Source: DYJE01 sp964637565 (GTDB taxonomy: Bacteria; Desulfobacterota; Desulfobacteria; Desulfobacterales; Desulfolunaceae). From it: a stretch of 64,000 bases of DNA. The translations under genes were made by a program, and so were the position numbers. The DNA lies in the NCBI GenBank assembly GCA_964637565.1, contig CAZWTY010000003.1, forward strand, positions 1 to 64,000, given 5' to 3'. The notes under the pieces were generated by a model. The model did no database searches, was not told where the DNA came from, and saw nothing but the letters and a program-made list of their open reading frames with translations. Shown one piece after another: positions 1-8,079 of the stretch. Position 1 is the first letter of the stretch, and each line of letters opens with the position of its first letter.

Positions 1-102
1 AGGATTGTCTTGGCAAACGTTTTTGTGTATGATAGGTCACTTTTAAAGCCTGTTGTCAAACAACACAACCATCGTGAGGTTGGCTTTCTGGTATCCTGCC
101 CC

Positions 103-116
103 GGCACGGGGCGAGC
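103..116 (+). promoter_or_regulatory. Second sigma-54-like element (weaker)
   Basis: GGCACGGGGCGAGC has the GG and GC doublets at the -24/-12 spacing, but the downstream half is GAGC rather than TTGC. It lies 45 bp upstream of a better match that shares the CGGCACGGGG core and the following GCTTT, so it looks like a duplicated or decayed promoter half. Confidence 0.3.
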
Positions 117-147
117 TTTTGAATAAAAATCAAGTCTTATTTAATTC

Positions 148-161
148 GGCACGGGGTTTGC
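148..161 (+). promoter_or_regulatory. Candidate sigma-54 (-24/-12) promoter
   Basis: GGCACGGGGTTTGC, preceded by TTC and followed by TTTA, matches the sigma-54 consensus TGGCACG-N4-TTGCW except for one base (C for T before GG). It lies about 75 bp upstream of the ATG of the 60-residue protein, in the right orientation. Dependence on RpoN and an enhancer-binding protein is inference. Confidence 0.5.
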
Positions 162-237
162 TTTACTGTATGGTCAATTCGGTAAACAAAGCCTGGACAG
201 ACGCGAGCAACTTTTATTAACTCTCTGGAGGTGGACC

Positions 238-420
238 ATGAAGATTACACTCGATAAGAACCTTGTTGAATTTACTCCTGAAACCGCTGAGGAAAAAGCC
301 AGTCTGGAAAAACTCTGGAATACTGTTGTAGACTGTGTGAAGTTCAATAAAAAGCTCGTTCCCGTCGGCGAATACATCCCCGCGAAAAGCACGCTGGCGC
401 GTTTCGTCATCGAAGACTGA
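238..420 (+). CDS. Small protein of unknown function (60 aa)
   Basis: A 60-residue soluble protein, slightly acidic at the end, with no signal peptide, membrane helix or Cys. I do not recognise the family. It starts at ATG with a strong ribosome site (TGGAGGTGG, about 5 nt upstream). A sigma-54-like promoter precedes it and a strong hairpin terminator follows at 511, so it reads as a one-gene transcript that may be well expressed. A central Leu/Trp/Val-rich helix (residues about 18-40) and the motif GEYIPAKSTLARF near the C-terminus suggest a folded helical protein or a small partner or regulator. That role is speculation; the evidence that it is a gene is translation signals and layout. Confidence 0.7.
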   Translation: MKITLDKNLVEFTPETAEEKASLEKLWNTVVDCVKFNKKLVPVGEYIPAKSTLARFVIED

Positions 421-510
421 TCCTTAGAAACAGTGGCCCGACCTGAACATCCAGGGTCGCCGGCGCGATGTGCCCACATTCGCGTTGAACTCAAGATAGT
501 CCAAAACTCC

Positions 511-566
511 GGGAGCCGGTCTTTTTTCACGTCTATGAAAACATGACCCGCTCCCGTTTTTTCTTT
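511..566 (+). terminator. Rho-independent terminator / possible attenuator
   Basis: GGGAGCCGGTC (511-521) pairs with GACCCGCTCCC (545-555) with one mismatch and is followed by GTTTTTTCTTTT. It ends the small-protein transcript. It also lies only about 7 nt before the AAGGAGG ribosome site of the nitroreductase, so it would act as an attenuator if the two genes share a transcript. Confidence 0.7.
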
Positions 567-586
567 TATATCAAGGAGGCCATGCC

Positions 587-1216
587 ATGGATTTCAATCA
601 AGTGATCAACGGCCGCAGGGCCGTGAATTTTTTCGACACCACCCGGGACGTCCCCGATTCCTTGATCAGACAGGTGATCGAAATGGCGGCGAAAACGCCT
701 TCGAGTTTCAACCTCCAGCCCTGGAGCCTCATGGCCCTCAAAGCCAAAGAAGACAAACTCAGGCTCCAGCAGCACGCCCTGAACCAGACCAAGGTCAGCG
801 AAGCTCCCGTGACGTTTATCGTTCTCGGTGACCGGCGCGGCTGGGCTGATGAAAACCCCTTCGTCGAAAGGACTTTCCAGGAAATGATCAAGGCCGGAGC
901 CACCACCGAGGAAGGCAGGGACTGGTTCAGCGGAGCGCGAAAAAAGCTGTACGGGGGAAACGAAGAGACCCAGCTGGCCTTTGCCTGCAAAAACGCGGGT
1001 TTTTTCGCCATGAGCCTGATGCTGTCCGCGAAAAGCCTGGGGCTGGAAACCCACCCCATGGACGGATTCGACCAGGCGGGCGTGAAAAAGGAATTCAATA
1101 TTCCGGATCACTACTGGGTTCCGGTGCTGATCGCCATGGGCTATTTCGACTCCAGCAAAACCCTGGATCCTCCCAAGTGGAGGAAATCAGTCGACGATAT
1201 CCTGGTCAGCTTTTAA
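587..1216 (+). CDS. Nitroreductase family protein
   Basis: A 209-residue FMN-dependent nitroreductase-fold oxidoreductase. The N-terminal signature INGRRAVNFF, then KTPSSFNLQPWS (residues about 36-47), is the classic FMN-binding start of the family; a second flavin/dimer segment is near FFAMSLMLSAKSLGLETHPM. The likely reaction is NAD(P)H-dependent two-electron reduction of a nitro compound, quinone or similar substrate in the cytoplasm; the true substrate is unknown. The start is fixed by AAGGAGG 7 nt upstream of ATG. Its stop overlaps the convergent TIGR02757 gene by 4 bp. A terminator-like hairpin directly precedes its ribosome site. Confidence 0.92.
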   Translation: MDFNQVINGRRAVNFFDTTRDVPDSLIRQVIEMAAKTPSSFNLQPWSLMALKAKEDKLRLQQHALNQTKVSEAPVTFIVLGDRRGWADENPFVERTFQEMIKAGATTEEGRDWFSGARKKLYGGNEETQLAFACKNAGFFAMSLMLSAKSLGLETHPMDGFDQAGVKKEFNIPDHYWVPVLIAMGYFDSSKTLDPPKWRKSVDDILVSF

Positions 1217-1995
1217 CCGGTCCCTTGAAGAAAATCGCAGCAGCGGTCCATGTCCAGCTCGCTCCTGATACCGAACCGTGTCAGGGCGAAATCGTATTTC
1301 ACCGGGTCCTCGGGACTGTATCGCCTGAAGGCCCCGGTGATTTCAAGGGCCGTTCGCATGTCCGAGGCCTTTCGACCCGTGAGGCCGAGGCGAACGGATA
1401 TCCGGTGCATGTGGGTGTCCAGGGGAACGATCAGGCGGGCCGGCTCGACGCCCGTCCAGCCGCCGGGATCAACCCTGTCTTTTCTCACCATCCAGCGCAA
1501 AAAAAGGTTCATCCGTTTCATGGAACTTTTCCTGTCCGGCCTTGCCAAAAGGTAACCGGGATCATGGCGTTTCACCAGATGACCCACGAACGGCGTCATG
1601 GCTTCCAGAACTGTCTCATCATCCTGAGACACTCCTGACACAAAACACCCTTCCAGCGTTCCGAAACTGTCGACCATCTCACGAAGCCCTGAAAGCAGGG
1701 CCACCAGATGTTCTTCCCTAACAAAACGGTAGACAAACCCCTTGAAATCTCTTTTGAACCGCCTTTCATCCCCCTCTTCCACGTAATTCCGGGGAGATGG
1801 GCCCATGATAGAAAAAATCCGGGAAAGGGCCACAAGGATCTGGCTGACCCGTCCGAACGCCAGACAGGACGCGATCATTCCCGCGATTTCACGATCCTTA
1901 ACCGACGGAAAAATCACCACCCGTTCCAGGGGGTCCGGGTGGATGTAAACCGGATCGTTGCAGGTCCGGTACAGGGTCTCAAGTCCCGCTTTCAT
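1213..1995 (-). CDS. TIGR02757 family protein (DUF2400)
   Basis: A 260-residue protein of the TIGR02757/DUF2400 family, which has no established function. Recognisable segments are the N-terminal TLYRTCNDPVYIHPDP, and later MNLFLRWMVRKDRVDPGGW and IVPLDTHMHRISVRLGLTGR, resembling helix-hairpin-helix base-excision glycosylase-like folds; a DNA-related role is inference. A longer reading frame exists upstream, but I chose the ATG at 1995 because the family begins with the TLYRTCN segment and the upstream stretch is the end of the DHH gene. It follows that gene by 16 bp, so the two are probably co-transcribed. Confidence 0.85.
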   Translation of the reverse strand: MKAGLETLYRTCNDPVYIHPDPLERVVIFPSVKDREIAGMIASCLAFGRVSQILVALSRIFSIMGPSPRNYVEEGDERRFKRDFKGFVYRFVREEHLVALLSGLREMVDSFGTLEGCFVSGVSQDDETVLEAMTPFVGHLVKRHDPGYLLARPDRKSSMKRMNLFLRWMVRKDRVDPGGWTGVEPARLIVPLDTHMHRISVRLGLTGRKASDMRTALEITGAFRRYSPEDPVKYDFALTRFGIRSELDMDRCCDFLQGTG

Positions 1996-2011
1996 GGTTT
2001 TTTCCCGGCCC

Positions 2012-2989
2012 CTAATGACCTTCCACCCGGTCGATGATCCATTGGAGCACTTTTTTTTCATCTTTGCAGGGCACAAGCTCCTGTATCTTTGAAACAGGCA
2101 GTTCGGCCCTGGCCATGGTCTTGTGCCCCCCGGCCGGTCCGAAACACCCGAACGCCCTTGTCGCAAGCCCTCCCGCATCGAACCTGAGGCCGCTGTTCCG
2201 GATGATCACCACCATTTTCTTGCCGAACAAGCCTGAAACAAAAGTCCAGTTGACCCCTTTGACCTTGAGGAAAAAATCGGCCACAAGCACACACACGTCC
2301 GGCGTGGGAACATGGCCCAAGTGAATGAAAATTTTCCCCCGCCGGAGAACCCGGGTATTGAAGGCCAGCTGGAAGTATTTCAGAAAACCCGGATCTATTT
2401 CCGAATACTCGATTTTCTGGATCATCTCCATGCTGATGTGCCTGGACAGGAAATGAAAGGCCTTGATGTCTTCGCTGAAGGCTTTCCGAAGAAAATCATG
2501 GGTGTCTGTCTTGATCCCGAGAAAAAGGGCTGTGGCTACTTTTCGGGGAGGCCTGATCTTGGCGGCCCGGAGATACTCGGTCATCATGGTGGAGGTGGCT
2601 CCGTAATTCGGCCGGATGTCCATGAATGGGGCACTGCATCCGGTGGGGGGATGATGGTCGATGATCACATCAAAGGCAAACTTGTCAAAGGCCGGATTGT
2701 GACAGGGCTGGGAATCTACGAGAACAAAGCGGTTGAAGGCGTTTTTCTGAATTTCGGCCGCCTTGAGCATGCCGCCGCACAGCAGATCCACCATGGCCAC
2801 GTTGTCGGGCCGCTTCACCGTGTTGATGCTACATATGGACACTGTGGACACTTTACGCCAGAGCAGCCGTTTCACACATAGAGCCGCTCCGATGGCGTCA
2901 GGATCGGCGTTGATCACCACCAGGACATGATCTTCCCCATGAAACCTGGCATAAAATTTCTTCAGTCTTTCCAAGGTGTAAGCCGGCAT
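2012..2989 (-). CDS. DHH family phosphoesterase (NrnA-like)
   Basis: A 325-residue DHH/DHHA1 phosphoesterase. The N-terminal NADPDAIGAALCVKRLL carries the metal-binding DxD motif, the family triad appears as VIIDHHPP near residue 110, and the C-terminal GGHKTMAR segment corresponds to the DHHA1 GGH motif. The family hydrolyses short RNA, pAp or cyclic-dinucleotide products using Mn2+. Length matches single-unit NrnA-type enzymes, though the substrate cannot be told from sequence. It is first in a two-gene unit with the TIGR02757 gene. The window also ends in a second, larger DHH protein at 63184. Confidence 0.88.
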   Translation of the reverse strand: MPAYTLERLKKFYARFHGEDHVLVVINADPDAIGAALCVKRLLWRKVSTVSICSINTVKRPDNVAMVDLLCGGMLKAAEIQKNAFNRFVLVDSQPCHNPAFDKFAFDVIIDHHPPTGCSAPFMDIRPNYGATSTMMTEYLRAAKIRPPRKVATALFLGIKTDTHDFLRKAFSEDIKAFHFLSRHISMEMIQKIEYSEIDPGFLKYFQLAFNTRVLRRGKIFIHLGHVPTPDVCVLVADFFLKVKGVNWTFVSGLFGKKMVVIIRNSGLRFDAGGLATRAFGCFGPAGGHKTMARAELPVSKIQELVPCKDEKKVLQWIIDRVEGH

Positions 2990-3395
2990 CCTTTTTCCCT
3001 TTTAATCAATTCAGATTCTTGACTCTCTTTAATTCCGCTGAATATCCATACAAAAACCCCGCCAAAAATCAACCCCTGAATATGAGATCATAAAATAGCC
3101 GGTCTAATTTTTTCTTTTTATTTCCCCACCTCCATGGTAGAGTTTTCAAAGTAACATCACAACTTCTTATGGGCCATGTGCGGATGCTTGACTCCATTCC
3201 CACATGCCGGGGTGTTTCCCGTGTCCCGGCCGCACCTGCCCCTCTTGTCAACAACTTAAAACATCGGGCGATTCAGTGTCCCAACCCTGTCAGGTGCATC
3301 GGGATAACGGACAGCCCTCTCAAGACACTCCGTTCAGAAATAACTTTCCACCCTGAACGGTGATGAATCTTCTGATTCGTAAAAGGAGAACAGCA
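2990..3395. other. Intergenic region, divergent promoters
   Basis: About 400 bp between the divergent DHH and cooS genes. It must hold both promoters. A weak sigma-70-like pair (TTGACT at 3019, AATATC at 3041, 16-bp spacer) is visible on the plus strand. I found no convincing CRP/FNR or CooA palindrome, RNA gene or small gene. Confidence 0.3.
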
Positions 3396-5357
3396 ATGGA
3401 GAAAATTGACGACAAAAAACTTCCCATGGTTTCCGATCTGACCAACTGCGAATCCACCCAGCAGATGCTTGAAAAAGCGAGAAAAGACGGGGTCTCCACA
3501 GCCTGGGACCGTGCCGTGGACATGAAGCCCTGCCCCATCGGCGTTGAATCGGCCTGCTGCAAAATCTGCCATATGGGACCCTGCCGGATCAACGCGAGAA
3601 AGCCTTACGAAAAAGTGGGGGTCTGCGGCGCCACCATCGACACCATCATGGCCCGGAACTTCGCCCGCATGGTGGCTTCCGGAACCGCCGCCCACAGCGA
3701 TCACGGCCTGGCCATCCTGGAACTGTTCCGGGACGTGGCGGCAGGTAAAATCCTGGATTACACCATCAAGGACACCCTCAAACTCGAAGAACTCTGCCAG
3801 TCTCTTGATATCGAAACCGAAGGCCTGAGCGTCCAGGCCATGGCCCAGGCCCTCTACGACGAGCTGATCAAGACCTACCTCCAGCTCGACGGCGAGATCC
3901 CCTTCGTGAAACGGGCCCCGGAGAAAACCCTGGAACTGTGGAGAAAGCACGGCATCGTACCCAGAAGCGCACCCAGGGAAGTTATGGAGATCATGAGCCG
4001 CACCCACATGGGCTGTGACCAGCATTATGAAAACATCACGAAACAGATCAGCCGCACCGCTCTTGCCGACGGCTGGGGCGGTTCCATGATCGCCACCGAG
4101 CTTTCGGACATCATGTTCGGAACGCCCTCCCCTGTTCTCGCCGACGTGGACATGGGCGTTCTCAAGGAAAACATGGTGAACATCATCGTCCATGGACACG
4201 AGCCCAACCTCTTCGAGTCCATGCTGGAGACGGTGAACGATCCGTCTTTCGTCAATATCGCGAAAAGCAAGGGCGCCGCAGGCATCAACCTGGTGGGCAT
4301 GTGCTGTTCCGGCGCGGAAATGCTGTCGCGCCACGGCATACCCCATGCCGGTAACTTCGGCAGCACCGAAGCCATTCTGGTCACAGGCGCTGTGGACGCC
4401 ATGGCTGTGGACATCCAGTGCATCAAACAAGGCCTTGCCACAGTGGCCGAATGCTACGACACCCACCTGATCACCACCAACCCCCGTTGCCGTATCGAGG
4501 GAGCATTGCACATCGAATTCCATGAACACGATGCCAGAGCTTGCACCGATGAAATCGTCACCAAGGCCATCGCCCGTTTCGCCACACGTACCAAACCCGT
4601 GGTGATCCCGAAAAAAGCCACCAAAGGCATCCACGGTTTCAGCTACGAGTACATCAACTACATGCTGGGCGGCAGTTTCAGGGGCGGTTTCGCCCCGCTG
4701 AACGACAACGTCATCAACGGCCGTATCCGTGGGGTCGCCGGTGTGGTGGGCTGCGTGAATCCCCGTGTCAAACAGGATTCAGTCCATGTGGCCCTGGTTC
4801 AGGAGCTGATCAAAAACGACGTCCTGGTTCTCCAGACCGGCTGTTCCCAGATCGCCCTGGCCAAAAACGGCTTTCTGACCCCGGAAGCGGCCCACCTGGC
4901 CGGTCCCGGCCTCCGGGAAGTCTGTGAAGCCGTGGGCATGCCCCCGGTTCTCGGACTCGGTTCCTGCGTGGACAACACCCGTATCCTTATCGCCGCCACG
5001 GCCATGGTGAACCAGGGAGGCCTGGGAAACAGCATCGCGGATCTTCCCGCAGCCGGTGCGGCTCCGGAATGGATGAGCGAAAAAGCCATTGCCATAGGCC
5101 AGTATTTCGTGGCTTCAGGAGTCTACACGGTGTTCGGGGTCAGTTTCCCCATCGTGAAAAACACCAAATTCCACGATCTGCTTTTCGACGGACTGGAAAG
5201 ACAGGGATTCGGGAAATGGGGCCACACCACGGACCCCATCGAAATGGCCCATATGATGATCGCCCACATCGACAAGAAACGGAAGGCCCTTGGCATTGAC
5301 AAGGCCAGGGAAAGGACCCTGGTGGACATGGCTGACAGAAGACAGCTGGAGTTGTAG
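3396..5357 (+). CDS. cooS: Anaerobic Ni-Fe carbon monoxide dehydrogenase, catalytic subunit
   Basis: A 653-residue CooS-type enzyme that interconverts CO and CO2 (CO + H2O to CO2 + 2 H+ + 2 e-). Cys46 and Cys54 match the D-cluster; Cys55, Cys58, Cys63 and Cys77 match the B-cluster. C-cluster ligands lie in HGHEPNL, GMCCSGAEM, IQCIKQ, GCVNPR, QTGCSQIA and GSCVDN, so all metal sites look intact. Start at ATG 3396 is supported by AAGGAG 7 nt upstream; 12 more upstream codons lack a ribosome site. No CooF ferredoxin, CooC nickel chaperone or ACS subunits are adjacent, and a terminator follows directly, so it is a stand-alone transcript. Confidence 0.97.
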   Translation: MEKIDDKKLPMVSDLTNCESTQQMLEKARKDGVSTAWDRAVDMKPCPIGVESACCKICHMGPCRINARKPYEKVGVCGATIDTIMARNFARMVASGTAAHSDHGLAILELFRDVAAGKILDYTIKDTLKLEELCQSLDIETEGLSVQAMAQALYDELIKTYLQLDGEIPFVKRAPEKTLELWRKHGIVPRSAPREVMEIMSRTHMGCDQHYENITKQISRTALADGWGGSMIATELSDIMFGTPSPVLADVDMGVLKENMVNIIVHGHEPNLFESMLETVNDPSFVNIAKSKGAAGINLVGMCCSGAEMLSRHGIPHAGNFGSTEAILVTGAVDAMAVDIQCIKQGLATVAECYDTHLITTNPRCRIEGALHIEFHEHDARACTDEIVTKAIARFATRTKPVVIPKKATKGIHGFSYEYINYMLGGSFRGGFAPLNDNVINGRIRGVAGVVGCVNPRVKQDSVHVALVQELIKNDVLVLQTGCSQIALAKNGFLTPEAAHLAGPGLREVCEAVGMPPVLGLGSCVDNTRILIAATAMVNQGGLGNSIADLPAAGAAPEWMSEKAIAIGQYFVASGVYTVFGVSFPIVKNTKFHDLLFDGLERQGFGKWGHTTDPIEMAHMMIAHIDKKRKALGIDKARERTLVDMADRRQLEL

Positions 5358-5366
5358 CGAAACATC

Positions 5367-5394
5367 CGGGCGGGCTCCACAGCCCGCCCGTTTT
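5367..5394 (+). terminator. Rho-independent terminator of cooS
   Basis: A perfect 10-bp stem, CGGGCGGGCT (5367-5376) with AGCCCGCCCG (5381-5390), a CCAC loop and a TTTT tail, 10 nt after the cooS stop. Confidence 0.88.
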
Positions 5395-5496
5395 CCACTT
5401 CCCGTCCATGTCATGGATATTGCATAAGCAAATGACACCACATGGTTCCTGTGGATCAATACAAAAACAGGACATTCAGGTTAAAGAGGTCAGGCC

Positions 5497-5946
5497 ATGG
5501 TGATATTCGACGGCACATTTGAATGGGACGGAAAAAAACGCTCGGAACGGTTTCCCATCAGCTGGTGGCCCGGCTCCTACCGGATCAAGATCGTGGACCT
5601 GAGGGACCGGATGCCCGGGGCCATTCTGATGCGCCCTTACCTGTGCATCCTGTCGGACACAGGGGACGGATTCAGCATCAAGAACACGTTTGAACGTTTC
5701 GCCATGTCCGTGTGCGACCGGTTCGGGCTCGATGTGGAAAAGGTTCTCTGGGTCGAGGAGCACTCCATCAACGACAACAGGGGGGCGGCCCTGGTGGAAC
5801 CTGTGATGAAGATCGGCGGGAAACCCATTTACAAGACCCTCTGGCGGCCCATCCGCCCCAACGAAATGAAACTGGTGGAATCCTGCCTGACAGACACTGA
5901 GTTCAACCCGATTTTTTCCCCACCCCTGTTTCCCGTGGCACCCTGA
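5497..5946 (+). CDS. Conserved-looking hypothetical protein (149 aa)
   Basis: A 149-residue soluble protein I cannot assign to a family. It begins with a WDGKKRSERFPISWWPGSY segment and has a mixed alpha/beta pattern, with a conserved-looking WVEEHSINDNRG segment mid-protein and no signal peptide or metal motif. AAAGAGG lies about 8 nt upstream of the ATG. Its last 44 bp overlap the convergent MFS gene, so the C-terminal residues are doubly coding; alternatively the end is only loosely constrained. It lies downstream of cooS but beyond a strong terminator, so no functional tie is implied. Confidence 0.65.
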   Translation: MVIFDGTFEWDGKKRSERFPISWWPGSYRIKIVDLRDRMPGAILMRPYLCILSDTGDGFSIKNTFERFAMSVCDRFGLDVEKVLWVEEHSINDNRGAALVEPVMKIGGKPIYKTLWRPIRPNEMKLVESCLTDTEFNPIFSPPLFPVAP

Positions 5947-7357
5947 TGCGTCCGAGGGAGGCCAGAACCCCCACCAGGCTTAGACCTGTAAAAATCATCA
6001 TGCAAAGATGCATGCTTTCCATGAAAAGCTCACGTGACCCGTGGCTCACAGCCTGACTTCCCATCTTTCGGTGAAAAATCAGGGTGATCAGCGTCATGCA
6101 CAGCAGCATGCCCAGGTTCCTCATGGTGGCGGTAAATCCCGAGGCCACACCGTACTGCTTGGGTTTGACACTGCCCATGACCACCGACATGTTGGGTGAC
6201 GAAAACATCCCGAATCCCGATCCCATGACACCCAGGATCACCATGACGGCCCACAGGGGCGTCAGCTCTCCAAGTTGTGTCGCAAGACCCAGCCCTATAC
6301 CGCAGATACCCATCCCGGTCGTGGCCAGAGCCGGTGCTGAAATCCTGTCGGACAACTTTCCGAAATAAGGAGAAAGAGCCATCTGAAACAGAGGCTGGAC
6401 GATCAGGATCAGACCGGCTTTCTGGGGCGTGAACCCTTTGACCCACTGAAGGTAAAGACTGAAGAAAAAAGCGATGCCGAAAGACGCCGCGTAGTTGATC
6501 AGGGTGGCCAGATTGCTGAAGGCGAAGATCCTGTTCCTGAAAATCAGGTTGACGTCGAAAATAGGGCTTTCGGTCAACGATTCCAAAACCAGAAAAGCCA
6601 GCATTCCACCCAGCCCCCCCAGCATCATGGTCACATAGACCGTTCCTTTGTCCTGATTCAGAACCCCCACGGTCAGACAGAAAAGGGACACGCAGTAAAC
6701 AAGGGCCCCGAGAACATCGAAACGCTCGCCCCTGGCGTCGGCCCATTCGCCTTTGAGTTTGAACACCGTAAGATACAGGGCGACCAGCTCCACGAAAACT
6801 CCCAGATAAAAAATCCAGCGCCAGCCCAGATGGGTGACCATGAATCCTGAAAGCACCGGCCCTAAGCTCAAGCCCAGGTACACGAAAGCCACGATGACAC
6901 CCATGGCCTTGCCCCGTTTGGCCGGAGGAAAAACAGAGGAGAGAATGGCCACGCTTGTTCCGGTGATCATGGCTCCTCCGCTGCCCTGGAAAAACCGGAA
7001 AAGAATGAAAATCTCCATGGTGGGGGCCATGGACACCATCAGCGTCCCCAGGATAAACACACAGATTCCCGTGGTGAAGATCTTTTTCCGGCCGTAGATG
7101 TCCCCCAGCCTGCCTGCGGGCAGGAGAAAAAGGGAAAACGGCAGGATGTACACGGTTTCGATGATGCTAAGCTGGGCCGCGCTGGCCGAAAACTCCCGAC
7201 CGATGGCTGGCAGGGCCACACCCACAGAGGACATCATGAACGGGGCCAGAAACTGGACGGCGCTGACCACAAACAGGGTGACCATGGTGGAAACGCCGGA
7301 CTCATGGCACGAGCCGCCCACGGTTTTTTCAATCGAATTTTCGTTTTTTTCTTTCAT
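5903..7357 (-). CDS. MFS drug/proton antiporter, DHA2 (14-TM) family
   Basis: A 484-residue inner-membrane exporter. It has about 14 hydrophobic segments, motif A of the major facilitator superfamily (GRLGDIYGRKKIF, between TM2 and TM3), the antiporter motif C-like segment LGPVLSGFMVTHLGWRWIFY, and a second motif-A-like GKLSDR in the C half. These features match proton-driven multidrug exporters of the EmrB/QacA type; the substrate is unknown. No membrane-fusion partner is next to it. Upstream lie a 13-bp tandem triplicate (7369-7407) and an 11-bp perfect inverted repeat (7425-7455), which suggest control by a local repressor, although no regulator gene is adjacent. Confidence 0.9.
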   Translation of the reverse strand: MKEKNENSIEKTVGGSCHESGVSTMVTLFVVSAVQFLAPFMMSSVGVALPAIGREFSASAAQLSIIETVYILPFSLFLLPAGRLGDIYGRKKIFTTGICVFILGTLMVSMAPTMEIFILFRFFQGSGGAMITGTSVAILSSVFPPAKRGKAMGVIVAFVYLGLSLGPVLSGFMVTHLGWRWIFYLGVFVELVALYLTVFKLKGEWADARGERFDVLGALVYCVSLFCLTVGVLNQDKGTVYVTMMLGGLGGMLAFLVLESLTESPIFDVNLIFRNRIFAFSNLATLINYAASFGIAFFFSLYLQWVKGFTPQKAGLILIVQPLFQMALSPYFGKLSDRISAPALATTGMGICGIGLGLATQLGELTPLWAVMVILGVMGSGFGMFSSPNMSVVMGSVKPKQYGVASGFTATMRNLGMLLCMTLITLIFHRKMGSQAVSHGSRELFMESMHLCMMIFTGLSLVGVLASLGRIRVPRETGVGKKSG

Positions 7358-7368
7358 CTATCTCTGTC

Positions 7369-7407
7369 CTGTCTCGCTATGCTGTCTCGCCTTTCTGTCT
7401 CGCTTTC
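7369..7407. repeat. 13-bp tandem repeat, three copies
   Basis: CTGTCTCGC recurs at 7369, 7382 and 7395, exactly 13 bp apart, with variable 4-bp linkers. It starts 12 bp upstream of the MFS start codon, so it covers the leader or promoter of that gene. Confidence 0.7.
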
Positions 7408-7424
7408 ACACCACAAACCACCCC

Positions 7425-7455
7425 CGTTCACAGGCGGAAGGCCAGCCTGTGAACG
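7425..7455. promoter_or_regulatory. Perfect 11-bp inverted repeat, candidate operator
   Basis: CGTTCACAGGC (7425-7435) and GCCTGTGAACG (7445-7455) are separated by 9 bp, 68-98 bp upstream of the MFS exporter. The size and position suit a dimeric repressor such as TetR- or MarR-type, but a transcript hairpin is equally possible. No poly-T follows on either strand. Confidence 0.45.
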
Positions 7456-7540
7456 TATATTTGTTACCAGAGCCCTTTATACGAAAGCAGCGTCTAAACA
7501 CTGAAAAACAATGTCCGAATCAGGCCTCCGGCCCCCAGCC

Positions 7541-7789
7541 TGTCATTCCGGGCGGCCTCAAACATCACGGAGCGTTTGAACCCGCTTCGGACTCGACAAA
7601 AACCACAGGCCCGAATTCCGAAGCCGACCCGGAATCCACGCTGGCATGTGCAACCGTTCCCGAAAATTCATGCGTCAGATCGTTCGCGGGCATGGATTCC
7701 GGGTCGGCTTACAGGACGGATGCCTCAAAATCCCAAGATACCCGTCAGCTCAAGACCTGCCGAAAAAACCCCAGCCGCCCGGAATGACA
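7541..7789. repeat. Dispersed nested inverted-repeat element, copy A
   Basis: A 249-bp element with perfect 16-bp ends (TGTCATTCCGGGCGGC at 7541-7556 and its reverse complement at 7774-7789). A second perfect 16-bp inverted pair is nested inside (GCCGACCCGGAATCCA at 7623-7638 and its complement at 7693-7708). The interior aligns with copies at 22776, 37999 and 56692, but in the opposite orientation to them. There is no transposase or clear target duplication. It fills the 7358-8079 gap together with the motifs above; in the rest of the gap (7790-8079) I see no gene, only the promoter region for the barrel protein. Confidence 0.85.
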
Positions 7790-8079
7790 ATGACGGGAAC
7801 CGTATCAAACATCTTTCATGCTTCGTTGTGGGCTATGCCATTTAAAAGCTGGCCCATGGTCGTTATTCAGCCCCTGATGGCAAGCCGTAACGAATGACGA
7901 TACATGAAAAACAGGGGGATTGCATGGCTTTTTCTTTCTGCTGCACCCATTTGCCGGGCCACGGCTCTGACGTTACAATGACCATATCTATCAATTACAT
8001 CTGACGATTGCATCTGGACTTTTTCCCTCGGCCGTGTCACAGTTCGTCAATACAAAAACCATGTTATCCGGGATCATGC

